Shown here: piece by piece, positions 25,531 through 37,460 of the stretch
How the letters are laid out: the number at the start of each line of letters is the position of its first letter
Position numbering within the stretch: position 1 is the first letter of the stretch
Source of the DNA: Phaseolus vulgaris
Taxonomy: Eukaryota > Streptophyta > Magnoliopsida > Fabales > Fabaceae
NCBI RefSeq assembly: GCF_000499845.2
Contig: NC_023758.2
Coordinates: 25,083,520 to 25,147,519, forward strand
DNA: 64,000 nt
Direction of reading: 5' to 3'
Program-made: the position numbers and the translations under genes
The notes under the pieces: generated by a model
The model's database searches: none
The model's input: the letters and a program-made list of their open reading frames with translations, nothing else
Told to the model about the DNA's origin: nothing

Positions 25531-26365
25531 AAGTTTGATTTGTTGAGTATAGTTTCTTAAATATTGTGAATATTTTAATTATTTTGGTTTGTTTTAATTT
25601 TGTGTTTATATATGTTACTGTTTTTATTTTGTTTTAATCAGATTGTTTTGATTTTATTTTTAATTTGCAGTTTTGCTGTTATTATATTAATTATTATTTT
25701 GATTTTAGTTGTTTTTATTTATTTTCAGATTTATTTTAATTTTTCTTTGATTTGATTTTAATTTATTATATTTGATTTTAGTTTATTTTTATTTTTATTT
25801 TATTTTGATATTGTTTTGTTTTATTATATTTTATTTTAGTTTTTTTTTCTAGGTTTAGTTTACGTAGTTTTATTTAAGTTTACGTAGTTGTTATTTATTT
25901 TTTTAACTAATTATTTTTCTTTACTAGTTTTAATTCGTATTCTTACGTAAGCTAGTGTAGAATTTTAGTTAGTTATTTAGAATTATAGTTTTTAGTTTTA
26001 TTTTATTGTAGCTTTATTTTATTTTGTTTTTATTTTGTTCCTATTATTTATTTTATTCTGTTTTTATTTCTTGTTTTTATTGTTTTCTTTTATTCTGTTT
26101 TTAGTTTTTATTTTATTTATATTTTTTTTCTTTTTTTTCTGAATATTTTTGTTTTATTTTCTCTTAGTATTATTTTAGTGTTTTGTTTTGTTTTATTTTA
26201 TCTTTAAGTTTTAATTTGTAGTTTAGGTAGTTATTGATTTTATTTTAGTTAGCTATTTAAATTCTGGTTTATTTTTTTATTTTAAAAAAAAATATATATA
26301 AAATATAAAATTTCGGTTACTACTTGTGAATTTTTCCTTCTAATCCTTGCATTAGCTGCTTTTAT
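25531..26365 (+). other. Untranslated leader of the Athila-like element
   Basis: T-rich, low-complexity sequence (TTTTATTTTG-type runs) between the primer site and gag. No coding sequence is seen. Confidence 0.5.
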
Positions 26366-27909
26366 ATGATATTGAGAGGTGAGGTTCTAGAAGACCATTT
26401 GCTATTTGAAGCAGAAATTGAGAAGGTGGTCAGAAAAAATCGAAAATCAAAGGCAAAAGAGAATCAAGAAGATAATAGAGAGGACTCTTCAACATCTTCT
26501 TCTTTTTCCATTGATATTTTTCAGGAGAATAACAATATGGCGGGGGAGGAAACACCACCTCCTAGGAGAACTCTTGGAGATTACACCATACATCAAGGGC
26601 CTAGACACTTTTCTAGCATTGTAGTGCCTGCAACTAACAGGGCCTTGGAGATGAAGCATGTGTTCCTTACCCTTATTAGTACCAATCGATTCACGACGAT
26701 GGATCATGAGGATCCTCATACACACCTGTCTACTTTTATGAATTTGTGGGAACTATAGGTTTCCAATTAGGTGATCTTGAGAGTGTATACATGCGTTTAT
26801 TTCCTTTTTCTTTGGCAGGGAAAGCAAAAGAGTGGCTTATATCTCATCCTAATCAGAGTTTAACCAAATGGAAGGATGTGGAGGAATTTTTTTTGCATAG
26901 ATTTTTCCCAATCTCTCGTTACATCAATGCTAAGTCTGAAATATCTATGTTCAGACAAGGAGTAGAGGAGTCTTTCTGTGAGACATGAGAGAGATTCAAG
27001 AGGATGCTGAGAAAATGCCCAAATCATGGGTTTGAAGATATTGCTCAACTGAGCATATTTATTAATGGTCTCAGATCAAATACAAAGATGCTCATAGATG
27101 TCGCGGCTGGTGGCACAATGATGGTTGTTGATGCAGATCAAGCAACGAGAATTATAGAAGCTTTGGCCACAACTGACTATCAAGCTCAACATGATAGACA
27201 AAATCATAAAAAAAGTGGAGTATTGGAGTTGAACACTACAGATGCATTGCTAGTTCAAAACAAAATTCTGACACAACAACTTGAGCAACTGACCGCACAG
27301 ATGACCCAATTACCCCAAAAGTTGCATGTTGTTCAATCACTCCAAAGTCAAAATGTACCTCTCAGGTGTGATTTTTGTGGAGGTGATCATCTTAATGGTC
27401 ACTGTTCTTATCAGAACAACGCATTTGAAGCTGAGGTGAATTATATGGGCAATCAAGGAAGGCAAGGCGGTTTTTCCAACAATTATTCTCAAGGTTGGAA
27501 AAATAATCAAAATCAGAATTTTGGATGGAAGCGAGACTATAATTCATCCAACAAGCAAGGGCCTTTCCAACAGCGGCATCAATCGAATTCTCCATCTATT
27601 CTTGACAGGATGAATAAAGTGGAAGATGTTTTGTCAAAGATTGTGAGTGCACAGGAAAATGGTATGGCTTCAATTAGGAGCATGGAAACTCAGATAGGAC
27701 AGCTAGTTAAACAAATGTCACAACTCATACAAACTATAGATGGGAAAATTGGCCAATTCTCAGCTAACACTACCACCAACCCCAAGGAGCATTGCAATAA
27801 CATCACTACTGAGGGTGATGAGAAAACCAGAGAAGAAAATGGTGAGATGGTGAAGATTGAGAAGGAAAAAGGAGAAAATAGAAAAGAGGGAGAAAATGTG
27901 AAGTTGTAA
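26366..27909 (+). pseudogene. Athila-like gag, broken
   Basis: Gag is the retroelement capsid and nucleocapsid polyprotein. Frame 1 (26366-26758) carries the N-terminal part (RRTLGDYTIHQGPRHFSSIV). A frameshift near 26745 leads into the capsid core (LFPFSLAGKAKEWL, W..F...FFPISRY). An in-frame TGA at about 26985 replaces the Trp expected before ERFKRM, and the remainder is open from 27004. A zinc knuckle CDFCGGDHLNGHC (CX2CX3HX4C, starting at about 27367) follows a Gln-rich coiled region. The Lys/Glu-rich tail is typical of the lineage. Confidence 0.88.
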
Positions 27910-27981
27910 ATAGTAGAGTTTCAAAAGAATTATCTCATTCTCTTATGCATGTAAGAAAAGAAAAGATTATTTCCTGATAAA

Positions 27982-28873
27982 TTGCTTCCAAAAGATCATT
28001 TTGCAGGATGGCTAGAGAAAAAAACACTTTTTGAAGGAATTAAAAGGAAGATATGTTGTTTTGAAGATAGAGATATAAATCCGGAAGTTGAAAGCAATTT
28101 TTTGAAGCTAAAAGACTTGCCAAAGAAATTCAGGGATCTAGGAAGTTTTACTATTTCTGTGTCAATGGGTGATTTATTTGTGGGTAATGAATGCTCTATT
28201 AGATTTAGAGTCAAGTATAAATTTGATGTCACTGACCATGTTAAGACCGATAGGTGACTTGGAGGTTAAACCTACTAAGATACAGTTACAATTGGCTGAC
28301 ACAATGGTGAAACATCCTTATGGTGTGGTGGAAGATGTCCTCATATAGGTAGACAAATTCATGTTCCCGGTAGATTTTGTTATCTTGGACATGAAAGAAA
28401 ACGAGAAAGTCCCTTTAATTCTCGGCAGACCTTTCATGAAGACTGCTAAAGTTATAATAGATGTAGACAAAGGAGAACTTAGAGTAAGGTCTCATGATGA
28501 AGAGGTAAGATTTAATCTTTTTGATTATGTAACTAATTGTATTATAGATAAGAATGGGAGACAAGAGGAAATACCAAAAGATGGTGAGCAGTTGGAGGGC
28601 TCAAAGCCAAAGGAGGAAGTTACTCGTCATGAAAAGTTAGAGGCAAAAGGAGACCGGAACAATCAAGGGAAGCCAGTGGAAGAAGATGAATATCAGCCAG
28701 GACAACCTATCATGCTCACTGTAGGTAGGGGGAAAGGAATGAAGAAGACAAAGAAATTGTGGGTCATTAAGGAATTAAAGCTGGATGGAAAAATTGAAGT
28801 GGAAGAGCCATATACAAGAAAAACGAAAGTGATAACAAGAGCTCTGGTCAAGCGGAATAATTATCCCCTTTGA
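27982..28873 (+). pseudogene. Athila-like aspartic protease, broken
   Basis: The reading frame carries LPKKFRDLGSFTI, then shifts near 28190 into ALLDLESSINLM at about 28195-28230. This is the retropepsin active site, with Gly of the D-x-G triad replaced by Glu. EVKPTKIQLQLAD follows, a stop sits near 28348, and the frame reopens with ILGRPFMKTAKVIIDVDKGE. Past that only a charged tail to 28873 is seen, with no reverse transcriptase. Confidence 0.82.
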
Positions 28874-30554
28874 TAAAAACTTTCGTCAAGCTATATGATG
28901 TTAAAAGAGCGCTTACTGGGAGGCAATCCAGTCCACATTTTAGTTTTATGTTGTTTTATTACATTTGCTGATTTTATTTAAAAAAAATTAAATAATATAA
29001 AAAAAATCCTATATGCCTCCTAATCATTTTACAGGTTATTTTGACCTGGGGACAAGTTCTATTATTCAGGGGGCAGATCCATCAAATGAAGCAAGACTAT
29101 ACATAAAGATTTTAACAAAAAGCTGAATGACTTCTTAAGAAGAGAGGATTAAGCAAAAATATGGTTTTATCTTTCTAATTCTCTTTTTTTTTTCAATTAT
29201 TTGAATTTTATTTTCTGTTTAGTTTTTATTTTATTTTTTGGTTATTTTGTTTTCTGTTTATTTGCTTATTTGTTTAGTTTGTTTAAATTGCTTATTTTGC
29301 ATTTTGAATAAATTTGTTGTTTTGTTAGTTTGTTAGTTTTAGGTCTTGAATTATCTTTGTTGAATAAATTTCAGTTTTAATTTGTTTGTTTTCTAGTTTA
29401 TTTTTCTCAAATAAAAAAGAACTAGAATATTAATTTTGAATTATGGAAAAAAAAAATTTGTGTTTAAATATTAAATAGTGAGATGAATTAGACACATGTT
29501 AGAAAAGAAAATATGATTGAATCCCTATTCAAATATAATTGAAATTGTGATACATGAAAATTTAACAGGATGATTGATTAAGATAGAGAATGACAAAACA
29601 AAAAGGAATGAGACCATTTAAACCAAGTGAGTGTGTGAACCTTAAACAATTTTGAGAGTTTTACTGATGAATTGATAGTTGTGGTTGCTTAATTTTTATT
29701 TTTGTTGCATCATAAAAGAGCATGAAGATGATTGAGGCATTTGTTTGTGTTAATTAGGAGCCAGGGCCAAAAAGCCAACCTTTATATTAGAATTCCATTT
29801 TTTTTATATCCCTTTTGGGCCAAGAAATTTTTGTTAATATTGCACCTTAACCTTTAATGATATATTTTCCTACCCTTTAGCATGTTTAAGGAAGGAGAAC
29901 ATAAATGCAATACATATAGAAAAGGGAATGGTTGGTTCTGATTGTGAAAGCTCAAAAAGTTGAAAATAGGAATAATCCTTTCTTATTATTGAAAAAAAAA
30001 ATAGAAGAAGAAAAAGAAATAGAAAAGAAAGAAAAAAATTCATCATGAAAATCATGAAAAGTCAGAAAGAAAATGAGGAAAAAGGACATCGAAAGAAAGT
30101 GGTGATTAGATAACATATATATTCTCTATAATTGAATTGTAGGTATGTTCTTCTTCTTTAAGATGTGCATTTTGTTATCGAAGAAAAACCAATATTTTTT
30201 GGAATCCCAACCTCATTACAACCGTGGAAAAGACCTCAAGATTCATGTTTCTAATATGTTTGTGATTTGAAGATGAAATGAAAAGCAATCGTGATTTGTT
30301 ATGATTCAGTGAAAATAGAGAGAAATAATTACCTGTGAGCATATGAGAAGATATTCCTTGATGAATTGTCATTTGTTTGTTTTGATTTGATCCTGGAAGT
30401 TGATTGTGTCTATATTTTTCTATATTTGAATTTGGAAGCATCATAAGTTTTTAATTTGATCTGCTGTTTAGTGAATTAAGCTGTTTGATATTTAAATTCA
30501 AAATATATTCATTTACTTTGCTTGAGGAAAAGCAAGATTCTAAGTTGGGGAAAG
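28874..30554 (+). other. Non-coding 3' internal region and polypurine tract of the Athila-like element
   Basis: It starts with the GCGCTTACTGGGAGGCAATC motif usual downstream of coding sequence in Athila-like elements, then T-rich sequence with no domain. It ends with the purine tract GGGGAAAG directly before the 3' LTR at 30555. The reverse transcriptase, RNase H and integrase expected in an autonomous element are absent. Confidence 0.65.
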
Positions 30555-32544
30555 TGATAAATGTTTAATTTCAGTAATATTTCATATTAAAATATAGGCA
30601 TTTATGAGGATTTATTGCTAATTTAAATATAAAATAATCCTTAATTTATGAATTTATACCTTTTTACATTTTTTATGAGCTTTATTTGAATAAGAGCATT
30701 TTATTCCCAAATTTGGTGTTAATTGCATATTTCTAGGGAGGATTGAAAATTTGGAGTAAAGAAGAATAATTTGAGTTAAAAAGAGAAAGCTGGAAGGTTC
30801 CAGAATGGAAAAAGATGCAAAAAAAGATTGTGCCTTTTTTATGTTTTATCATTTAGCCCATTAGCGCGACACAGGAAGCAACCTAACCCTAGAAAACTAG
30901 GATAAATAGAGGGCTAGAGGCTCAACCCTAGTGTGCCAAATTGAGAGGAAAACACCATAGAGTGAATTGTAACCCAATAGGGAGAATGAAAGGTGCTAAA
31001 AGTATGCGTGGCTAATTCTATCCTTTGGGATTGGAAGTAATCTGCTCAAACTCTTATGTATTGAGGTGATATCTTATATATTAATGTACCGTCCTGGTAG
31101 TCGGAAGTGATGACGTGGCAGCAAGCTATTATGCAGGCGTGTTGAGCGGGGCCCATGGCTGGCAGAAGGGAAGGAGGTCGGGGGGCTCGTGTGGTCGCCA
31201 ATTATTAAGTTGGCGTGCTCCGATCTCTAGCATATCTAAACCGGCGGTCACCGAGTTTGAGATGAAGTCGCCGGATGCGAACCCAGACGACCTAGTGGTT
31301 AGAGATCGCCGAAACAAGGACATTGCCGAAGATGAAGTCAGATAGATAGTCATTTCCTAGCTAGCCAGAGGATGAGGTCGGGAGACAGCTTACCTGAACA
31401 TACACGGTGAAGCAAGTAAAGTAGATCATGAAGGCGGCCGGCGAGACCACAGGGAAGGTGTGTACGAAGGCACCCGAGCTCGCCACTCAGAAGAGATCAC
31501 GCTCCAAGGCAGCTATGCACTGAGTTGTGTCATGCATAAGTAACTTAGCCAAAAGCCTGAAGAGTAAGAAGTGGCGCCCAAGTCAAGGATGCTCTAGATG
31601 GTGACACGCGTACAGCTGGATGCGAGCCACGTGTCCAGATGTGTAACTGTCTGGAGAGAGAAAGTGCGCAGGTATATAAGAGATTCTAACGAACTTCTGA
31701 GGTACGCGCGTTCAGATTACTTCTTTACGCTTGCGAGTCTTGAGTACGCTGAGAGAGAATTTTGCACGGTTCCTTAGAGTTCTTGAGTTTTCTCTTAGTA
31801 TTTGGTGGTTCAGTCGCTGACTTGGGCGTCGGAGCGTGATCGGCCGCAGCGGCGCCGTTCTGTCTTTTGCAGGTTCTTGAGGTGAATCATGGCGAAGGAC
31901 GGAGGCTAACACGACGCAGAAGTCGATCCAGGTTTGACGAGGCAAGGTTCTTGCGTCCCGGTCAACAGGCAGGATCAATTAATATTTAGTTCTTGATTTG
32001 GTATTGTTGTTTTACTTTTATTTTTTCGTGACAAATTGAGAATCTTACATCTTACCGGGAGGTATTTTTAGGGTTCGGATCTAAACAACAATAGTTAACA
32101 TATTTGAGTGTTAGGAATAGACTTGAAATGTTAATTGTTATTAAACGTCTGAGCTTCGTTCTAAGTTGTTCTTATAATTATGCGAGGAATCGATATTTAG
32201 GGGACATTCTTAAGGAATTTATATGCGAGGAATCGATATAAATGATTTTTATACCGGCATCAATTTCAATCAAAGAACTTAATATTGACATGCTAATCAA
32301 AATACATGAGAGTGAGAGAGATGAAACCTAATCCCTATTTTTCCAATTGAAACAACTAGTTCTTTGTCTGTTTTCTTATTGATCATCACCAACACAACCA
32401 CTTTCAATACACTTTTAATTGTTTTGTTCTATATTTAGCGATTATTGTACTTGATAATTCATTGTTCCTTGTGGGATCGATATTCGTCTTTAGGGACAAT
32501 TATTACTTCTAACAAAGCGGTGCACTTGTCGTAAAAAGTCATCA
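30555..32544 (+). repeat. 3' LTR of the Athila-like element, split by a solo LTR
   Basis: Homologous to 24542-25510 but interrupted at 31085-31977. It keeps the 127 bp (32048-32174) missing from the 5' copy. It ends AAAGTCATCA. Confidence 0.9.
31085..31977 (+). mobile_element. Solo LTR inserted in the Athila-like 3' LTR
   Basis: The 893-bp insertion begins TGTACCGTCC and ends GGCAGGATCA, so it has the TG...CA ends of an LTR. It is flanked by a perfect 5-bp duplication ATTAA (31080-31084 and 31978-31982). The undisturbed site is visible in the other LTR. It has no internal domain, is GC-rich, and has a TATATAAG box at 31673-31680 followed by a G+C-rich leader, which gives the likely orientation. 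It is not the same family as the outer Tat LTR, although both start TGTAC. Confidence 0.9.
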
Positions 32545-32564
32545 AAACCCTAACTTATTCAAAG

Positions 32565-32765
32565 GTATGATTTTTACTCCCGATTGCCCTTGCTTTATGA
32601 TTTCGATGCTTATAACATGCTATAATTGTTATGGAACTGTTTATATTTCTGCATTTTACGTTCTTCATTTTCGATTTCGCGCACACTTTGTTTTCTGGGT
32701 TTCTGAGGCATACCATCTTCCCCTCTAAACCTTTGCTTTTCTCTTTTTCTCTTTTTCTTCTCTAG
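32565..32765 (+). other. Probable leader intron of the antisense ORF
   Basis: CAAAG|GTATGATTTT at 32564/32565 and a long pyrimidine tract ending CTTCTCTAG|ATTCC at 32765/32766 frame a 201-base intron just upstream of the ATG at 32780. The upstream leader continues on the other side of the inner element, near 24450-24541. Confidence 0.5.
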
Positions 32766-32779
32766 ATTCCTTTCTTAAG

Positions 32780-34604
32780 ATGGCTCGAACGAAAACCACC
32801 CCGAACCCTCCACCCTTCATCGATTACAAATCACTTTATCGTTGGGCCCCCGATAGCCTTCTGGCCGAAACTTCTCAAGTAAACACCTTTAAAGATATTG
32901 AGGTGTACAAGAAAAACGAGTCCGACGAGAAGTTCCACGTCTTCGGAAGGTTCTACCTTGTAGGGAAGGGGAACTCGTGTGTGTCGACGACCGCGCGGAC
33001 CTTGAAGAACCTTTCTTCTTCATGTACGCAACTGTCTTCAAGCGGCTCAAGCTTCATCTTCCTTTCACGGAGTTCGAGCGCGCTCTCCTGACTGAGGTCA
33101 ATGTGGCCCCTGCCCAACTGCAACCCAACAGTTGGGCTTTCGCCATACTTTGCAACCACTTTGGCCATACGCCTTCTGTGGATGTTTTCCTCTATTTCTT
33201 CGAGACAAAGAGTCCTGGAAAGAAGTAGTGAATGAGCTTTAATTGAGTGGCAGGAAGAGTCCTTCTAACCCTATTCCAGTAGTCTTACAAGGGTTTCAAA
33301 GGGAAGTTCTTTAAGGTATGTTGCAGCAAGCATGATCCTACCTTGCTGGATGGGTTCCCACTCTACTAGGTGGAGAAAGCGGGGCTCAAGAAGCCTAAGA
33401 GTCTCGACCCCGCCCGATCGTGAGGAGTGACAACTCCTTTCAAGCTTGGGAGTGGTGTTTAACACTGTTGAACTGATCAAGCTTGAATACAGCCCCATGC
33501 ATCTCAAGGGCTATATTGGTATCTTGTTTGACTCTGCTCTTTCTTGTTTACTTGCATATTGTGATGGTTTACTTCTTATGCATTGTTGTTTTCTTGTGTA
33601 GGCATGGTGCTGAACGCAGAGAAGAGGAGGATGCTAGCTGAGGCAGCCTCCAAACTCAAAGCTAGTGCTGGCCCATCTGGTGTTAATGTTGCGGCCCCTG
33701 CTGTGGTTATTCCTGCCCCAACCCCTTCTGCTCCTGCCCCTGCGAACCATAGGCAAAAGGGGATGGTTGAGGCTACTGCCTCTGAGGACAAGGACATCTG
33801 CTCTGGCCTCGTCTTCAAGAGGAAAATGGGTGTTGATGGCTGCGTCCCCTCCTTCAGAGAGAACCCCCCAAGCACTTCTTCTCCTTTCACTTGGTGGTAC
33901 ATGAAGGTGGGAGGGAGAGTGCCCCTGAAGGCGATTCTGGCACGCCTTTCGCTGCTGAGCTGCTCGCCTTTCTCCAAGAAGTTCTTCAAACCTTCCAAGA
34001 CAGAAAAATGATGGAGAGCCAGGGCGAAGACCCCCTACTAGGGCATGTAGCCAGGGGTCTTGGGGCCTTCCTCATCGCATCTAGTCGCGCCTCGACCCAA
34101 GTGCAGGAACTGAGGGCTGAGATGTTGAAGCCGAGGGAGGCAGCAAGTCAAGATGCGCTCCACATCAAAAGTCTTACTCAACGCGAAACCACATTGCACC
34201 TAGAGTTGGCAGACTTTCGCCAAATTGACAAGGAGACCAAGAGGCTCCTATTCGAGAAGTCTCAGGAGGCCCTGAGTGCTCATGCGAAGATTCTGCCTCT
34301 CCGAAATGAGGTTATCGCGTTGTAGGAGAAGGCTGAGGAGACGCAGGCCAAGATGGCCAGACTGGAAGAAAGGGCGACCCATCAGGAGGTGCGTCTTGGC
34401 CAACTGGACGGAGAGCTAGTCCGCAAGGACGAACTCTTCAGTGAGATCAAAGAGGAGCTCACCAACGACACTGGTGGAGCTTATGGTGTTGAGTTTGAAG
34501 ATGCCATTGCCTAGGTTGCCTGTGTGCATCCTGGGGTGGACCTATCCCAAACAGGTTTGACCAATAGAATCGTTGATGGGTGGCTGGTCGACGCCCAGGA
34601 GTAA
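32780..34604 (+). pseudogene. Antisense ORF of the Tat-type element (gypsy-type transposon protein, PF04195-like)
   Basis: It is transcribed opposite to gag-pol. MARTKTTPNPPPFIDYKSLY starts the frame, and a 1-base deletion near 32969 shifts it into CVDDRADLEEPFFF. KLHLPFTEFERALLTEVNVA and QLQPNSWAF follow, matching the plant 'putative gypsy type transposon' domain. A TAG at about 33226 breaks the next segment, which can still be read as SFNGVAGRVLL then FKGKFFKVCCSKHDP. The 3' half (33600-34604) has an Ala/Pro-rich linker, a coiled-coil segment (QELRAEMLKPREAAS onward) and a tail FEDAIA then VACVHPGVDLSQTG. The role of this protein in Tat elements is unknown. The copy here is inactive. Confidence 0.8.
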
Positions 34605-35159
34605 CTCTTTCCTTATTGTAACTTAACTGCTTAACGAACAATTTTAGTAACCTGTAAATGTATCTATTTATTTATGAAATATGTTGTATTCTTAACTTGC
34701 TCCTTTTTCGTTTTTCACTGCTTTGTCTGACCTTCATGACTTAGGTAGCACGCTTCTTTACTGCTTGTTGACTTTAATCTTCGTAGAAACAATGCTTACC
34801 CAAGTTCTCTCTTCGTCCTAACCTTTGCGAAATGAAGGAAAGGAAAATGCCGCTTTCAACCTTGACTCATGAGGTCAGGGGAGATCTTTAACCAGGTATC
34901 GTGCCGCTCTCAACCTTGTCCTGCAATACAAGGGAGACCTTTGACTGGGAACCATACTGTTCTCGACCTTGTCTTACGAGACGAGGGAGGTCTGCACTTA
35001 ACTGGGCTCAACCTTCCCATACAGGGATAAGGGAGACATGTAACTAGAACCCATACCAACCTTGCCTTACAATGCAAGGAAGAAGTCCTTCTTTTTGACC
35101 TCACCCCAGCTGTATAGAGGCAGGGGAGGATTATAATTGGCAACTGTTTTGCTCCCGAC
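34605..35159. other. 3' region of the Tat-type element with diverged repeats
   Basis: After the antisense ORF stop the sequence holds loosely repeated CCTTG...GAGGTC...GGGAG...CT motifs, which look like diverged versions of the tandem units that follow. No gene is seen. Confidence 0.5.
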
Positions 35160-35865
35160 CTTGACATTCCCACACAAGAGGGAGGTTCACTAAGAACCAT
35201 GTCATTCCCAGTCTTGGTGTTTCTAACCTAAGGGAGGTGCTCGTTTACTGACCTCGTCCTTGCCATGTAGAGGCAAGAGAGGGTTTCGTTGGTGAACCAT
35301 AATCTTAGCTTGGGTGAACTCACACAAGAGGGAGGCCCACGAAGAACCATATTATTCCCAGTCTTGGCGTATCAAACCAAAGGAGAGGTTCATTCCGCTG
35401 ACCTCACCCTAACTGTACAAAGGTAGGTAAGGATTTATCTGGTGAATCGTAATCTTCTCGACCTTGGTGAACTCACACAAGAGGAAGGCTCACTAAGAAC
35501 CATACTATTCCCAATCTTGGCGTATCAAACCAAAGGAGAGGTTCATTTTGCTGACCTCGCCTTAACTATACAAAGGTAGGGGAGGATTTTAACTGTTGAA
35601 CCATACTGTTCTCAGCTTTTGGTGAACTCACACAAGAGGGAGGCTCACGAAGAACTATACTATTCCCAATCATGGCGTATCAAACCAAATGAGAGGTTCG
35701 TTTCGCTGACCTCGCCCTAACTGTACAAAGGTAGGGGAGGATTTTAACTGTTGAACCATACTCTTCTCGACTTTTGGTGAACTCACACAAGAGGGAGGCT
35801 CATGAAGAACCATACTATTCCCGATCTTGGCGTATCAAACCAAAGGAGAGGTTGTACAAAATATT
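35160..35865. repeat. 153-155-bp tandem repeats in the Tat-type element
   Basis: The string ACTCACACAAGAGG recurs at about 35318, 35471, 35626 and 35781, each followed by ACCATACTATTCCC and CTTGGCGTATCAAACC-like text. A fifth, more diverged copy starts near 35165. Tat-lineage 3' untranslated regions are known to carry such arrays. Confidence 0.9.
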
Positions 35866-35965
35866 TCTCTTTAACTGAATATTTGAAATTTTATTGGGTG
35901 ACCTCATTAAAAAAACTTTTGTAAGGGAAAAAGAGGGTTGCCTAAAACTGTACAATGCAATAATC

Positions 35966-37260
35966 TTAACTGAAATAAAATTTAAGGTTGGTCGCGTTCC
36001 ACGTATGAGGGATTACTCCACCTTCTAAAGTCTCGAGCCTGTATGATCCAATCCCAAGGGCCTCTGTCACACGGAAGGGACCAATACACTTGGGAGAAAA
36101 CTTGTTTTCTAACTGGTATGGGTGAGCCTTTCGCATCACCAGGTCGGCGACTTAGAACTGCTAAGGTCTCAGCTTGGAGTTGTACCTGTACTTCACCTTT
36201 CTCTTCAAGGCTTCTGCCTTGATCCTTGCCTCTTCTCTGACTTCATCCAGTAGATCCAGGTTCACCTTTTTCTCTTCGTTGGATTCTTCAGCCACGAAGT
36301 TCTAGAAACGTGGTGAGCTCTCCTGGATCTCTATAGGAATCATCGCGTCCGAACCATACACCAAGCTAAAAGGTGTCTCTTTGGTAGTGGACTGGGGAGT
36401 GCTGTGGTAAGCCCACACAATTCTAGGAACTTCTTCTGCCCAGGTCCCTTTGGCTTTATCTAGCCTTCTCTTTAGACCTCTAAGCAGAACTCGGTTGGCA
36501 GACTCGACCTGCCCGTTCGTCTAGGGGTGTTCGACCGATGCGAACACTTGCTTTATGCCTAACTCTGTGCACAATTTGCCCAATTGTTGGCTAGCAAACT
36601 GGGTGCAATTATCAGACACAACCGTTTTGGGACTCCAAAGCAACATACTATATTCTTCCACACAAAGTGTTGGACCTTGTGGACTGTGATTTGCACCACT
36701 AGTTCAGCCTCTATCCACTTTGTGAAGTACTCAATGGCAACCATGAGGTACTTCATCTATCGCACCACTAAGAGAAATGACCCCAGAATGTCAATCCCTT
36801 AAGTATGGAACGAATATGAGCTATAGATTGACCTCAGTTCTTCTGGAGGCGCCTTGTGTCAGTCAGCATGTTGTTGGCACTGCTTGCAGCGTTGTGCGTA
36901 CCTCGTGCAGTCCTCCCTCATGGTTGGTCAATAATATCTTGCGCGAATAGCCTTCGACGAGAGAGCTCAGCCACCGATGTGACTCCCGCATATCCCTTTG
37001 TGAATTTCTGCCATAATACACGTGAACTGCTCACGATTTACACATATCAGTGTGGGGTGAGTGAAACCAAGTCTGAAGAAATTCCTGTCGATCGGGTATA
37101 TCTGCTTGAATTCTTCTTGACTACTTTGGCCTCTGTGTGTTCCAGCGGGAGTATCCCATTAGCCAAGTAGCATTGGTAGGGGGTCATCCAAGTCTCTCCT
37201 TCTTCAACTAGGCAAACTTGCATTGACTCTTCCCTGGTAACGACCGATGACTTCTCTTGA
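35966..37260 (-). pseudogene. Tat-type integrase, broken
   Basis: The zinc-binding end is seen near 36860-36930 (CKQCQQHAD, then KAPPEEL). The catalytic core includes YLMVAIEYFTKWIEAE and VWKNIVCCFGVPK (about 36610-36750), in which the expected Asp-Asn-Gly after the Pro-rich turn is degraded. The C-terminal part reads LENKFSPKCIGPFRVTEALG and ends WNATNLKFYFS with a stop at 35966-35968. Several in-frame stops are present. Confidence 0.85.
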
Positions 37261-37460
37261 CACCTACTGAGGTGCTTATCTGCTGGACTTCCGCTGCGTC
37301 GTCTGTGGTGGTTCGAGGTGTCCTCAGGATCTCTTTTATGATTGTCCCTCTGTCTGTCCCCCTTGCCTCAACTGGCGAGCTTTGCTAGTAAGTCAGCTCG
37401 GGCATTCTGTTCTTGAAGGACATGAACTAACTCGAACACCGCGAAAGTCTCTTTCAAAAT

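Larger units (their letters stand above)
24542..32544 (+). mobile_element. Athila-like, gag-protease-only Ty3 element (inner element)
   Basis: It lies between LTRs 24542-25510 and 30555-32544, with gag and a damaged protease. There is no reverse transcriptase, RNase H or integrase, so it is a non-autonomous element. The flanks are GAACC (24537-24541) and AAACC (32545-32549), a 5-bp duplication with one mismatch. Removing it rejoins the leader of the antisense ORF of the outer element. Gag-only Athila-related elements have been described in soybean; equivalence is my inference. Confidence 0.85.

Noticed and set aside
33576..33998. Minus-strand 140-codon frame
   Set aside because: It is the complement of the Ala/Pro-rich linker of the plus-strand antisense ORF; only the plus-strand frames match the known protein family.
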